Source: CAYVSF01 sp046482855
GTDB taxonomy: Bacteria; Bacteroidota; Bacteroidia; Bacteroidales; UBA12077
NCBI GenBank assembly: GCA_046482855.1
Contig: JAWOEH010000200.1
Location: forward strand, 1-29,830
Direction: 5' to 3'
DNA: 29,830 nt
Part shown: positions 1 to 9,126 of the stretch, piece after piece
How the letters are laid out: the number at the start of each line of letters is the position of its first letter
Position numbering within the stretch: position 1 is the first letter of the stretch
Notes under the pieces: generated by a model
Seen by the model: the letters and a program-made list of their open reading frames with translations, nothing else
Database searches by the model: none
What the model was told of the DNA's origin: nothing
Program-made: the position numbers and the translations under genes

Positions 1-1
1 A

Positions 2-3000
2 AAAGAACTAACAGTAAAACTTCAGTTACGCGCTCTCCTGTCCAAGAAGATCTCTATTGAGTCGGTAAATATTGATTCCACAACCATTAAATTAAAGCGG
101 ATAACAGAGACAGGGAAATTCAATTTCCATTTCTCGGAAGATCCCGCTCCTGCCGATACAGCATCAACAACCCCTTCGGCCTGGGAATTCATCATAAAAA
201 AAATAGGGCTGCAACAACTAGCTTTTCAATATGAAGATATGCCCTTAAAAAATGAATATGAGGCAAAAATTGGTGCCTTCACACTCGAATTAAGTGAATT
301 CGATCCTTCCAATAATCGTTTTGTAATAAACAAAGGAGAACTAAGCAAAAGCTCCTTTCGTATGCTGACGCGAAACCAAGCCCCTTCAAAATCCGATACA
401 CCCAAAACATCCCTTCCTTTTATCGGGCTGGATAATGAGCTCATGCTTACTGATATTTCTGTTGCCATCCGAAACAAACCCCAAAAACAGCAACTCACCT
501 TCAATAATTTCCATTTGTCCCTTAGCGATGCTACGGCAGACCTTGCAAATGAGCTAATTTCCTTAGAAAAACTGGCCCTGCGACACGCCAATATCGAAAT
601 AAAGATGAGTAATAACCTCGCAGATACAGTTGCTTCAAGCCAAAAGCAGGAAGAACCAGCCTTTAACTGGCAAATTCTTGCCGACGAAGTCCTTTTAGAG
701 GAAAACAGCTTTCGCTATAGCGCTCCGCAACTAGCGAGCCTTTCCCCCCTTTTTGAGCCGGATTCGTCAGTAGCTGTCTCACATCTTTCTGCTAACTTCA
801 AACAACTGAATTACTCCGCCGCACAAATATCGGGTAAAATTAACCACTTGTCCTTTCTTGAACAGAGCGGATTTCAGCTAAAAAATCTGCAAACAAAGGT
901 AAAACTCAACAACGACACCACGATTATTCAGCAACTGCAACTCCACACAAATCAGTCAAAAATTAGACTACATGCTTATACTCGTGGCGTGTTAAATCCT
1001 TCACCTAATGAACTCTTCACACAACCTGTGAAGATTACTTTAGCACCCGGCTACATAGGTTTTACTGATGTAACGTATTTTGCGGCCTTACCTTCAGCCT
1101 TTTCCGACTCCATAATAAACAAAAAGCTTCATTTTCAGGGCCATTGGAAGGGAACATTTGACCATTTAACCATGGACAACTTCCAAACATCCATAGAGAA
1201 TACAGCTGCTCTGTACATACAAGGCAAAATAAATAACCTTAGCGATCCCTCACAAATTTCCGGAGAACTGCTGATAGACTCCCTTTGGTTGGCGGGAGCA
1301 CAAATGCAAACCCTTCTGACTGACTCGCTTTTACCTCCACAAACACAACTGCCACAAAAAATATTTCTTACAGGGCAGGCAAAAGGAGACCTTACGCAAG
1401 CGGTAGCTAAGCTAAAGATGAAGAGTAGTAACGGAACCTTCAATTTTGACGGCACTTTCAAGCAGGATACTTTAACGGGGCAACAAACCTACGATGCACA
1501 ATGGAAATTGGCAAACGGCAACGTTCAGGGCATCCTCCCTCCCGAATCGCCATTGGGGAAGCTGAATATCGAGGGGAATCTTACCGCCACAAGCGAAAAA
1601 TTCCGAAATTTCCAAGGTAAGGTTGATATGGAAATCGATACTTTTCATTTTGATGGCTACAACTATACCCAAATTGCTATAGCAGCCAACACAGACCAAG
1701 AGCTGCTGTCAGCAGATGTCACTGTTCGTGATCCGCATCTGGCACTGAATTTTTCAGGCACAACCCAGCGTGGGGTAACAACGCCAACCACACAAGCAAA
1801 ACTCGATCTTACTAAAGCTCAGTTGCTCCCCTTGGGATTTTCGAAAGAAGAGTTGCAACTGGCAACGCAAGTCAGAACTAACATTACGGGCCGTAGCCTC
1901 GATAGCATGACAGGGAAAATGCAACTGCTGGCAACAGAAATGATAACCCCTGACAAACGGTATTTTCTCGACTCTCTGACAGTGGATGTTGAAAATAATA
2001 GAGCACATCAGATAAAATTAATGGCTCCGTTTATCCGTGGCCATTACCGGGGCGATACACAACCAGTGACAACAATGCAGGAAATAAGCCAGTATCTGAA
2101 AGCAACCCTCTCGCCGCTGGCAAAGGATTCAGCAGTGCAATTTCCCCCCATAAATTTTGAACTGACACTTGAGGTAACTCCTCATCCACTCCTTTCTGAG
2201 CTCCTGTTTCCCGAGCTTTCGAAATTTGGCGGAGTAAAGATCGAGGCACAAGCCAATAGCCAAAAAAATAATCTTTCTGCTGTGGGGAGAATATGGAATT
2301 TGGAAGCAGCATCGTTAAAACTTGATTCAGCAGGCTTCAAGATTGCCATGGATACAACTGCTCAAAAACTACAACTATACACCCGCAACCTCAGTCAGCA
2401 AAATTTTTCAATCCCCTATCTGCAAAGTACGTGGCAGGTGGAAGACGAAACCGGTCACTTCCTGTTTTTGGTAAAAGACAAAGAAAATCGCGAAAAATAC
2501 CATATTGGCACTCGTCTGGCTTATAACGAGGATCATTGGCAGGCGCACATAAACTCCGACAGCCTTTTGCTTAATTATCAGCAATGGGAAGTTCCCCAAA
2601 GCAACCAAATTTCATTCTTTTCCAATGAACTCCGTTGGCAGGATCTGGTCTTTAGCCATCAAAAACAGGAGATAATTCTCGTTCAGAATCCGGAAAACAA
2701 GGGGGTGCAAATTAAGTTCAGCAAATTCCAATTGGCCACATTGGTCGGAATCGTTACTACAAAAAAAATTATTGAGGGCACACTGGGTGGAACTCTTACA
2801 TTCCCGACATCTACTTCAAACAGTTTTTCCACCAACCTCACAATTCAAAATCTACTGCTTTATGATAAGCCGCTATTCCGTTCCATTGAATTAGCCGCTC
2901 ATGCGCCTACCCAGAAAGCACTGGAATTAAAGGGTGCCTTCTATCAGAAGAACGGCAAGTTAACCCTGCAGGGCCAATATGATAAAAAGAACAAAAACAA

Positions 3001-4693
3001 CTCAGAGGCTCGGCTATCGATGGATAATTTTGATATATCAGCTATGCAGCTATTCTTATCTGACCAGCTGGAAAAACTGGAAGGTACCCTCGATGGGCGG
3101 ATAGATTTTACCGTAAAGAATGATCGTCCCAACCTGAATGGAAATATTCAGATTGCGTCAGCACAAATAAAACCAAAAGTAACGGGTACCCGCTTTGCTA
3201 TACCCAGCAGCTCCATAGCAATCAACAACAACCAAATTAAATTAAGCAACTTCACTGTGCTTGATATAAATAACAACAAACTCACGATAAACGGAGAATT
3301 GCAGGATCTTTTCATCACGAACCCTGGCTTCAACATGCAACTGAAAGCCAATAACTTCCAATGGTTAACCCTTAATAAATCCGATCAACTCCCCTATTAT
3401 GGGAATGTAAATGCCAATATTACTGCCCGTGCTGAAGGTACCCTGTGGCACCCTTCCATAGAGATAGATGCACGTTTGAACAGTACTTCAGAGGTTACCT
3501 ACCTGCTTCCAAATCCACAGCCGGTAACCATTGAGCAAGAGAATTTAGTTATTTTCAGAAACAAAACGTTATCGTCGCAAGTTCCTGGCAGAAAAGATAC
3601 AACAGAAAAGAAAGCAGCGCCAAAAACCATACAACCCGAACTAACAACTCGGCTGGAGATTGACAAGGAGGCGCGTCTGATCCTTATGATTAATCCCAAC
3701 ACCGAAGAACGTCTGGAGATGCAAGGTGAGGCAGCACTGAATTTTCAGCAAAGCCCAAATGGCCAACAGAGTTTAACAGGACAGTACCAGATAACAAAAG
3801 GGTTGTACAGTACCACCTTGTACCAGCTTATTCGCAGAGATTTTGCCATTGAGAAAGGAAGCTCGCTGACCTGGACCGGCGACCCTACCGCTCCTACCGC
3901 AGATATTACAGCGGGCTACCGTGTAAGAACATCACCGGCAGCTTTGGTAGCCAATGAAATGACCCAAATGAATGAGGAGACTCGCAAACAACTCGCCCGT
4001 TCCATGCCATTTATGGTAAACCTGCACATTCGCGAGCAGCTGTTATCCCCTGAGCTAAGCTTTGAAATAAACCTACCTCCGGAAGTCCAAGCCCGTGAAG
4101 TAAAGGCGAAGCTGGCACAAATCAATGCAAACGAATCGGAAGTAAACAAGCATGCACTTTCTCTTCTGGTTTTAGGGTCCTTTGCCGAAACAAATATGGA
4201 TATGAGTCACCCGGTGAGCTACGAAATTAATGCTACAGCCCGCTCTGGCCTGAGCTCGCTGTTGTCGAACCAGTTAAACAAACTGGCTGCAAAATACGTG
4301 AAAGGGGTCGATTTAAATGTGGGGGTTACAAGCTACTCCGACAGAGTGGCTAACCAAACAGAGACCAATACGCAAGTTCAGATTGACATGCAGAAACGCT
4401 TTTTAAATGACAGGCTTTCGGTGCAGGTCGGGGGAAAAATGAACCTGGAAGATGAAGAACGTCAGAATACCCCCTTCAACTCACTGGCTGGAAACGTAGT
4501 AATGCTCTACGATTTAACCCCCGATGGACGCCTAAAGCTCAAAGGTTTTTCCACCACTGAATACGAAAACTATCTGGAAGGAGAAATTACAAAAACCGGT
4601 GTAGGCATCATTTTCAATCGCGATTATTACAGGCTGCGTGAGCTGTTTTTCTCACCTGCCGACACGACGCACAAAAAAGCTCCCAAGCCATGA
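2..4693 (+). CDS. tamB: TamB-family translocation/assembly module protein (5' end outside window)
   Basis: The reading frame is open from base 2, so the gene begins before the window; 1563 residues are visible. It is a very long, Thr/Asn/Gln-rich protein made of alternating short beta strands, as in AsmA/TamB-type proteins that span the periplasm and shuttle lipids or assist outer-membrane protein assembly. The last roughly 350 residues look like the TamB C-terminal domain (DUF490): a stretch with VQIDMQKRFLNDRLSVQVGG, then DGRLKLKGF and a terminal GVGIIFNRDYY strand, typical of the part that docks with the partner barrel. The N-terminal signal anchor is not visible. The stop overlaps the start of the next gene (ATGA), and that gene encodes the TamA-like partner, which supports the call strongly. 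An internal ATG at 239 is not the true start, because upstream codons in the same frame read as similar protein. Confidence 0.9.
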   Translation, partial: KELTVKLQLRALLSKKISIESVNIDSTTIKLKRITETGKFNFHFSEDPAPADTASTTPSAWEFIIKKIGLQQLAFQYEDMPLKNEYEAKIGAFTLELSEFDPSNNRFVINKGELSKSSFRMLTRNQAPSKSDTPKTSLPFIGLDNELMLTDISVAIRNKPQKQQLTFNNFHLSLSDATADLANELISLEKLALRHANIEIKMSNNLADTVASSQKQEEPAFNWQILADEVLLEENSFRYSAPQLASLSPLFEPDSSVAVSHLSANFKQLNYSAAQISGKINHLSFLEQSGFQLKNLQTKVKLNNDTTIIQQLQLHTNQSKIRLHAYTRGVLNPSPNELFTQPVKITLAPGYIGFTDVTYFAALPSAFSDSIINKKLHFQGHWKGTFDHLTMDNFQTSIENTAALYIQGKINNLSDPSQISGELLIDSLWLAGAQMQTLLTDSLLPPQTQLPQKIFLTGQAKGDLTQAVAKLKMKSSNGTFNFDGTFKQDTLTGQQTYDAQWKLANGNVQGILPPESPLGKLNIEGNLTATSEKFRNFQGKVDMEIDTFHFDGYNYTQIAIAANTDQELLSADVTVRDPHLALNFSGTTQRGVTTPTTQAKLDLTKAQLLPLGFSKEELQLATQVRTNITGRSLDSMTGKMQLLATEMITPDKRYFLDSLTVDVENNRAHQIKLMAPFIRGHYRGDTQPVTTMQEISQYLKATLSPLAKDSAVQFPPINFELTLEVTPHPLLSELLFPELSKFGGVKIEAQANSQKNNLSAVGRIWNLEAASLKLDSAGFKIAMDTTAQKLQLYTRNLSQQNFSIPYLQSTWQVEDETGHFLFLVKDKENREKYHIGTRLAYNEDHWQAHINSDSLLLNYQQWEVPQSNQISFFSNELRWQDLVFSHQKQEIILVQNPENKGVQIKFSKFQLATLVGIVTTKKIIEGTLGGTLTFPTSTSNSFSTNLTIQNLLLYDKPLFRSIELAAHAPTQKALELKGAFYQKNGKLTLQGQYDKKNKNNSEARLSMDNFDISAMQLFLSDQLEKLEGTLDGRIDFTVKNDRPNLNGNIQIASAQIKPKVTGTRFAIPSSSIAINNNQIKLSNFTVLDINNNKLTINGELQDLFITNPGFNMQLKANNFQWLTLNKSDQLPYYGNVNANITARAEGTLWHPSIEIDARLNSTSEVTYLLPNPQPVTIEQENLVIFRNKTLSSQVPGRKDTTEKKAAPKTIQPELTTRLEIDKEARLILMINPNTEERLEMQGEAALNFQQSPNGQQSLTGQYQITKGLYSTTLYQLIRRDFAIEKGSSLTWTGDPTAPTADITAGYRVRTSPAALVANEMTQMNEETRKQLARSMPFMVNLHIREQLLSPELSFEINLPPEVQAREVKAKLAQINANESEVNKHALSLLVLGSFAETNMDMSHPVSYEINATARSGLSSLLSNQLNKLAAKYVKGVDLNVGVTSYSDRVANQTETNTQVQIDMQKRFLNDRLSVQVGGKMNLEDEERQNTPFNSLAGNVVMLYDLTPDGRLKLKGFSTTEYENYLEGEITKTGVGIIFNRDYYRLRELFFSPADTTHKKAPKP

Positions 4694-7020
4694 TAAAAAT
4701 TCAGGCACTGACATATCGAACAACTCCCTTACTGACTAACAAAATAGTGGGTATTCTCCTTTTTTATATGATGCTTACCAGTTGCTCGGTTACAAAAAAC
4801 ATACCCGAAGAAGCATCTCTGTATCTAAAACCTGAGGTTACCTTTATCGATAGCCTTCATCCGTTAAAAGGTACTGAGCGCAGAGCGATAAAAGATCTTC
4901 CTGTACCCGAGGCCAATAAACAATTTTTGGGATTGGTTCCTCTACGATTGCACCTATATCAGCTGGCTCCTGATTCAACAGGGAACAAAGGGCTTGGCAA
5001 CTGGCTAAAGAATAAAGCAGGAGAAGCGCCTGTTCTTTTCGAACCACGATACACCGAACGCTCGGAAAAATTAATGCGAAGCTGGTTATTTAACCGCGGC
5101 TTCTTTGATGCACGCGTAAACAGCTCCCTCAAGCAATACGAAAAAACCACGCAACCACACTATTCTGTAAACCCGCAGAAACCATACCTAATCGACACCA
5201 TTATTTACGCAGCAGAACTACAGAACGCTCCTATCCCATTGCCGGAACCCACTGAACTACAAAACATAACAACTGGCAAAACGTATAAATTGGAGGCATT
5301 AAAAAAAGAGCGAGCTCGCCTTTCCGAATCGTTACAGAACAAGGGCTTCTTTTATTTTTACGAAAACTACTTGTTATTTCAGATTGATACCAATACCACA
5401 CAGAAAACCCTGGATTTGTACGTTACTCTTGCCAAGGATATTCCAGAAAAAGCTTTTCATAAGTATCACATAAGTCGCGTTCAGGTATTCCCCGATTATC
5501 AGCTGGAAGAAGGCACTCCTGCCTACGATACGGTAATAGAGGAGGGAATTTATTATCTACAAACCCGGCAAAATCTCCGGCCTGCCATACTCAACCAATC
5601 CATTTGGCTAAAACCCGGCGATCTTTATTCTCACGAAAGTTACCGGGCAACACTCAACAAGTTAATGGGGCTGGACATTTTCAAATATGCCAACATTAAG
5701 TTTCAGGAAGATCCTTCCGTAGCCTCTGATTCATCAGCTTTACTGATGGATATATACCTTACCCAAACAATGCCGGTATCTACCCGTGCCGAAGTGCAGG
5801 TCGTTACCAAATCCAACGACTTTTCCGGCCCCTTGTTTCTTATATCCTATATCAACCGAAATTTACGCGGAGGTGCCGAAAACCTGCAACTGGATCTGAA
5901 CGGGGGATTTGAGTCACAATGGTCGGGACGTGGAGAAAATTATTTCTCTTATGAAATAGGCTCCGCCTTACGGCTTTCCTTTCCACGCTTCCTTTTTCCG
6001 TTTGTTGACCTAAATAAGTTTTTATCCAAACGATACACACCCAAAACCGATTTTTTGCTCGAATACACCCGTATTAACCGTACCGACTACTATACCTCCA
6101 ATGCCTTAGAAGCGAATGTAGGCTATCGCTGGCAAGAAACAGCCGACAAATATCATAACCTGAGAGTAATATCGCTGAATTACCACAGACTTTTCAATAC
6201 CTCTCAGAAATTTGACGAATTATTGGCAGTAGATCCTTTATTACAAGAGAGTTTTAAGGAGAAATTCATTTTGGGCAGTCAGTACCGATACACCTACACA
6301 CCCTCACAACAAAACCTCCCGTCTATCAGCCGCTTGGGAGTCACGATTGACATTGCCGGCAATCTGCTTCAAGGAATAAAAAATACCACACAAAAAAGCT
6401 CTGAATCCAATGAGGGCAAACTTTTTGGGCTTCCTTACTCGCAGTACGCAAAAGCATCCACCGATGTTCGCACCCATTTGGCAGGAAACAGCAGACTCCA
6501 ACTGGTTAATCGTACTATTATAGGGCTGGCTGTGCCCTATGGTAATAGTAGCAGCCTGCCACATAGTAAGCAGTTTTATGTTGGAGGGGCCAATAGCCTG
6601 CGCGGGTTTCAATATCGCTCGCTGGGGCCGGGAGGCACCCTGCCCGAATCCGATAATAACCTTTTTGTTCACAATGGGAATATTAAGGTTGAAACATCCC
6701 TTGAACTGCGCTTTCCCATTGCGGGCCCGGTGAAAAGTGCACTATTCCTGGATGCCGGAAATGTATGGATGTGGGAAGATACCGAATCCCAACCGTCGGC
6801 AGGATTCTCTTTTTCGGACTTAGGCAAGGAATTGGCAATAAATACAGGTGTAGGGGTACGCCTCGATATCTCCTTCCTGGTATTTCGCCTCGATGTGGGC
6901 ATCCCCCTGCGCACCCCTTATATGCTGGAAGGCAGTCACTGGATACCGTTTCGCCCTTTTCAGAAGACCTGGATAAGTGACTACCCTGTCCTGAACATTG
7001 CCATCGGCTATCCATTTTAA
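4690..7020 (+). CDS. tamL: TamL, lipoprotein Omp85/BamA-superfamily barrel, partner of TamB
   Basis: A 776-residue Omp85-superfamily outer-membrane protein. The N-terminus has a hydrophobic segment ending in a lipobox (MMLTSC, Cys near residue 32), so the mature protein should be lipidated. This is the known Bacteroidota variant of TamA, called TamL. The region up to about residue 340 holds POTRA-like alpha/beta modules (for example RSWLFNRGFFDARVN and LNKLMGLDIFKYANIKF). The rest is a 16-strand-type barrel containing the conserved inward-loop motif GGANSLRGFQYRSLGPGG (LRGF at residues 637-640) and ending in Phe, as expected for a barrel. Its start codon overlaps the tamB stop by 4 bases, implying translational coupling and one complex. 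The exact role in this phylum (lipid transport or protein insertion) is not fixed by the sequence. Confidence 0.9.
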   Translation: MIKIQALTYRTTPLLTNKIVGILLFYMMLTSCSVTKNIPEEASLYLKPEVTFIDSLHPLKGTERRAIKDLPVPEANKQFLGLVPLRLHLYQLAPDSTGNKGLGNWLKNKAGEAPVLFEPRYTERSEKLMRSWLFNRGFFDARVNSSLKQYEKTTQPHYSVNPQKPYLIDTIIYAAELQNAPIPLPEPTELQNITTGKTYKLEALKKERARLSESLQNKGFFYFYENYLLFQIDTNTTQKTLDLYVTLAKDIPEKAFHKYHISRVQVFPDYQLEEGTPAYDTVIEEGIYYLQTRQNLRPAILNQSIWLKPGDLYSHESYRATLNKLMGLDIFKYANIKFQEDPSVASDSSALLMDIYLTQTMPVSTRAEVQVVTKSNDFSGPLFLISYINRNLRGGAENLQLDLNGGFESQWSGRGENYFSYEIGSALRLSFPRFLFPFVDLNKFLSKRYTPKTDFLLEYTRINRTDYYTSNALEANVGYRWQETADKYHNLRVISLNYHRLFNTSQKFDELLAVDPLLQESFKEKFILGSQYRYTYTPSQQNLPSISRLGVTIDIAGNLLQGIKNTTQKSSESNEGKLFGLPYSQYAKASTDVRTHLAGNSRLQLVNRTIIGLAVPYGNSSSLPHSKQFYVGGANSLRGFQYRSLGPGGTLPESDNNLFVHNGNIKVETSLELRFPIAGPVKSALFLDAGNVWMWEDTESQPSAGFSFSDLGKELAINTGVGVRLDISFLVFRLDVGIPLRTPYMLEGSHWIPFRPFQKTWISDYPVLNIAIGYPF

Positions 7021-7112
7021 CTTCTTCACCTGGCAACTTTTTACCCCCATATTTGTTAGTAAAAAACAGACAACACAAAAGAAACCCAAACAGTATATTA
7101 AGTATTATTGGT

Positions 7113-7547
7113 ATGGCCAAGAAAAAAATGCCCGACATACCCAATAGCAAATGGACCAATGAAGCAGCCTATGCCATGGCCGAAGAATTTGCACAAAAAG
7201 CCAAAGCCTCCATCGAAACCTTTACCAAAAACCTCAAACAGGAATCGGACGAAACCACCCTGATGGCACAATCATTTTTCAGACTACTCTCCAATAAACT
7301 TAATCTCGACTCACGTGAAGAGCCCCCCACACCGGAGGAAGTACGCAGAGCTTTGGAACAACTTAAAGATGTAGGTCGCGTTGGCATCTTTGCTACCATT
7401 TCGCTCATTCCGGGAGGCGCCTTCTCCTTAATAGGTCTCGAAATACTGGCCCGGAAATTTGGCATTGAAGACTTTACCCTTGTTCCCTCCTCTTTCCAAA
7501 ACAACAGACATACGAAAAACAGGAACGGAAACGTTTCAAATGATTAG
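7113..7547 (+). CDS. small LETM1-like domain protein
   Basis: A 144-residue soluble protein with no signal peptide. I chose ATG 7113 over an in-frame TTG at 7053 because residues before the ATG look like untranslated leader and the N-terminus MAKKKMPDIPNSKW is a normal start. The first 90 residues are charged and helical. Then comes LKDVGRVGIFATISLIPGGA and, shortly after, LARKFGIEDFTLVPSSF, which resembles the C-terminal signature of LETM1-like domains (a Pro-Gly turn, a hydrophobic helix, then a ...LLPSSF-like end). Small LETM1-like proteins of unknown role are common in Bacteroidota. The tail is Asn/Arg-rich and probably disordered. It lies 92 bases after tamL on the same strand and may be co-transcribed, but no clear promoter or terminator separates them. 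The family call is moderate; no molecular function is claimed. Confidence 0.6.
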   Translation: MAKKKMPDIPNSKWTNEAAYAMAEEFAQKAKASIETFTKNLKQESDETTLMAQSFFRLLSNKLNLDSREEPPTPEEVRRALEQLKDVGRVGIFATISLIPGGAFSLIGLEILARKFGIEDFTLVPSSFQNNRHTKNRNGNVSND

Positions 7548-7575
7548 TAGTTCGAATTGTTTTGTACGAAAAGCA

Positions 7576-7608
7576 TTTAGGTAGCCATTGATTTTTTCAC
7601 TATTTTTG
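7576..7608 (+). promoter_or_regulatory. Bacteroidota-type promoter for the beta-helix lipoprotein gene
   Basis: The -7 box TATTTTTG (7601-7608) fits TAnnTTTG exactly. TTTA at 7576-7579, 21 bases upstream, is one base off the TTTG -33 consensus. Transcription would start near 7613, which rules out an ATG at 7588 and supports ATG 7663 as the start of the next gene. Confidence 0.5.
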
Positions 7609-7662
7609 GCTGGCTACTTTTACACACCCCACAAAACACCTGTAGCCAAGGCTAACCAATTC

Positions 7663-9081
7663 ATGAAAACAGCATTACAAAAAAATACATGGTTCGTGTT
7701 GCTTCCTTTATGGATCCTATTTTTTGTCGGATCCGGGTGCCAAAAGGACGAGTTGTACACAGGCAAGGAGTTTACAATTGCCTTTTCTGCCGATACCGTG
7801 CAATTTGATACCATCTTTACCACCCTTAGCTCCATCACAAAATCTGTTACCATTCACAACCATAATAACAAAACCATACGGCTTGATGAAATTGTTCTGG
7901 AAGGTGGGGAATCCTCGCCCTACCGCATCAACATCGATGGCATGAGCACCACAGCCACAAATAATATAGAAATAAGAGGCAACGACAGCCTCTATATCTT
8001 TGTTGAAGTAACGCTGGACCCGAACGATGCCGGAAGTCCTATGATTGCAGAAGATGCGATTACCTTCCGTAGGCAGCAGGAAGAAAAGAAATTGCGCCTT
8101 ATTGCTTTTGGGCAGGACGTGCACCTAATCGACGGAGAGGTAGTAGGCAATACAACTTGGGAAGCTGATAAACCCTATCTTATATACAACTCCATTTTGG
8201 TTGACACCAATGCCACACTTCGGCTGGAGCCGGGGGCACAGCTCTTCTTCAACCAGGAATCGCACCTGTTTGTTGCAGGAAGCCTTATTGCCGAGGGCAC
8301 CTTGGAGGCGCCCATTGTTTTTTCCGGTGCACGGCTCGACAGCGATTATGAAGACATTCCCGGGCAATGGAAAGGAATTTGGCTGTTGGCCGGAAGTTCG
8401 CAATCACGTTTTACCCATGCCCTTATAAAGAATGCCATCATTGGCATGCAAGCAGATAGCATGGTAGGCACACAGCCCACAGTTACACTACACAATACGC
8501 AACTCCTGAACATGACTTCCACAGCCCTCTATGCGCGGGGCGCCAAAATTGACGCCACAAATGTAGTCATGGGGAATTGTGGCCAATACCTGGCTGCCCT
8601 TACCCTGGGTGGCGAATACAGCTTTCAACACTGCACTTTTGCCAATTTTTGGCGGTACTCCACCCGTCGGCATGCCTCCCTATGGCTTAGCAATTATTAC
8701 CTCGATAATAACAACCAGATACAACCACGACCGCTGGAAAAAGCCTATTTTGCAAATTGCTTGATTCATGGTACCAAAACATCCGAAATTGTATTGGATT
8801 CAACTGATCTTGCCGCTTTTCATCCTGTTTTTGAAGGAACATTTGCCCGTGTTGATGGCTCTATTCCGCAATCGGATATTCCTGCCAACTTCCGCAATGT
8901 CAACCTCCAATTTATCGATCCTTACGAAAACAACTACCAGCTAGATACCCTATCGCCCGTAAAGGACAAGGGACTATTAGCACCAGCTCAGCAGGTCCCG
9001 TTTGACCTGCTTGAAAATTCACGATTACAGGATAATGGCCCCGACCCCGGAGCCTATGAACGCATCGAGGCCGGCAAATAG
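7663..9081 (+). CDS. right-handed parallel beta-helix surface/periplasmic lipoprotein
   Basis: 472 residues starting at ATG 7663, the only start that puts a proper type II signal peptide at the N-terminus: MKTALQ..., a hydrophobic core, then FVGSGC with the lipidated Cys near residue 23. An upstream in-frame ATG (7588) would precede the likely transcription start. After a beta-sandwich-like domain (SVTIHNHNNKTIRLDEIVL, residues about 50-140) comes a region of short repeated strands (LRLEPGAQLFFNQESHLFVA, APIVFSGARLD, GQWKGIWL, then THALIKNAIIGMQ and ATNVVMGNCGQYLAALTLGG) typical of parallel beta-helix proteins. The C-terminus has NYQLDTLSPVKDKG and NGPDPGAYER, a motif often closing such lipoproteins in this phylum. 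No catalytic residues of known lyases or hydrolases are evident, so a binding or structural role at the envelope is only an inference. Confidence 0.8.
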   Translation: MKTALQKNTWFVLLPLWILFFVGSGCQKDELYTGKEFTIAFSADTVQFDTIFTTLSSITKSVTIHNHNNKTIRLDEIVLEGGESSPYRINIDGMSTTATNNIEIRGNDSLYIFVEVTLDPNDAGSPMIAEDAITFRRQQEEKKLRLIAFGQDVHLIDGEVVGNTTWEADKPYLIYNSILVDTNATLRLEPGAQLFFNQESHLFVAGSLIAEGTLEAPIVFSGARLDSDYEDIPGQWKGIWLLAGSSQSRFTHALIKNAIIGMQADSMVGTQPTVTLHNTQLLNMTSTALYARGAKIDATNVVMGNCGQYLAALTLGGEYSFQHCTFANFWRYSTRRHASLWLSNYYLDNNNQIQPRPLEKAYFANCLIHGTKTSEIVLDSTDLAAFHPVFEGTFARVDGSIPQSDIPANFRNVNLQFIDPYENNYQLDTLSPVKDKGLLAPAQQVPFDLLENSRLQDNGPDPGAYERIEAGK

Positions 9082-9113
9082 TTTGCGATATCCTCCAAAA
9101 TGTGCTAACTTCT
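9082..9113 (+). promoter_or_regulatory. possible promoter for the EEP-family gene
   Basis: TTTG at 9082-9085, a 20-base spacer, then TAACTTCT at 9106-9113. The -33 box is perfect and the spacing right, but the -7 box misses two of the TAnnTTTG positions. It sits in the 45-base gap after the preceding lipoprotein gene. Read-through from that gene is equally possible. Confidence 0.3.
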
Positions 9114-9126
9114 GCTGAAAAAGCAC

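Noticed and set aside
6304..6672. 122-codon minus-strand frame inside tamL
   Set aside because: Shadow of the TamL barrel coding region; no start context and no family.
6683..7159. 158-codon minus-strand frame across the end of tamL
   Set aside because: It lies opposite the conserved barrel end of TamL, its translation has no recognisable domain, and it spans the gap only by chance.
7557..7571. 15-base identity TTGTTTTGTACGAAA with 19241-19255
   Set aside because: One 15-base match in about 30 kb of AT-rich DNA is near chance expectation, and the flanks do not match.
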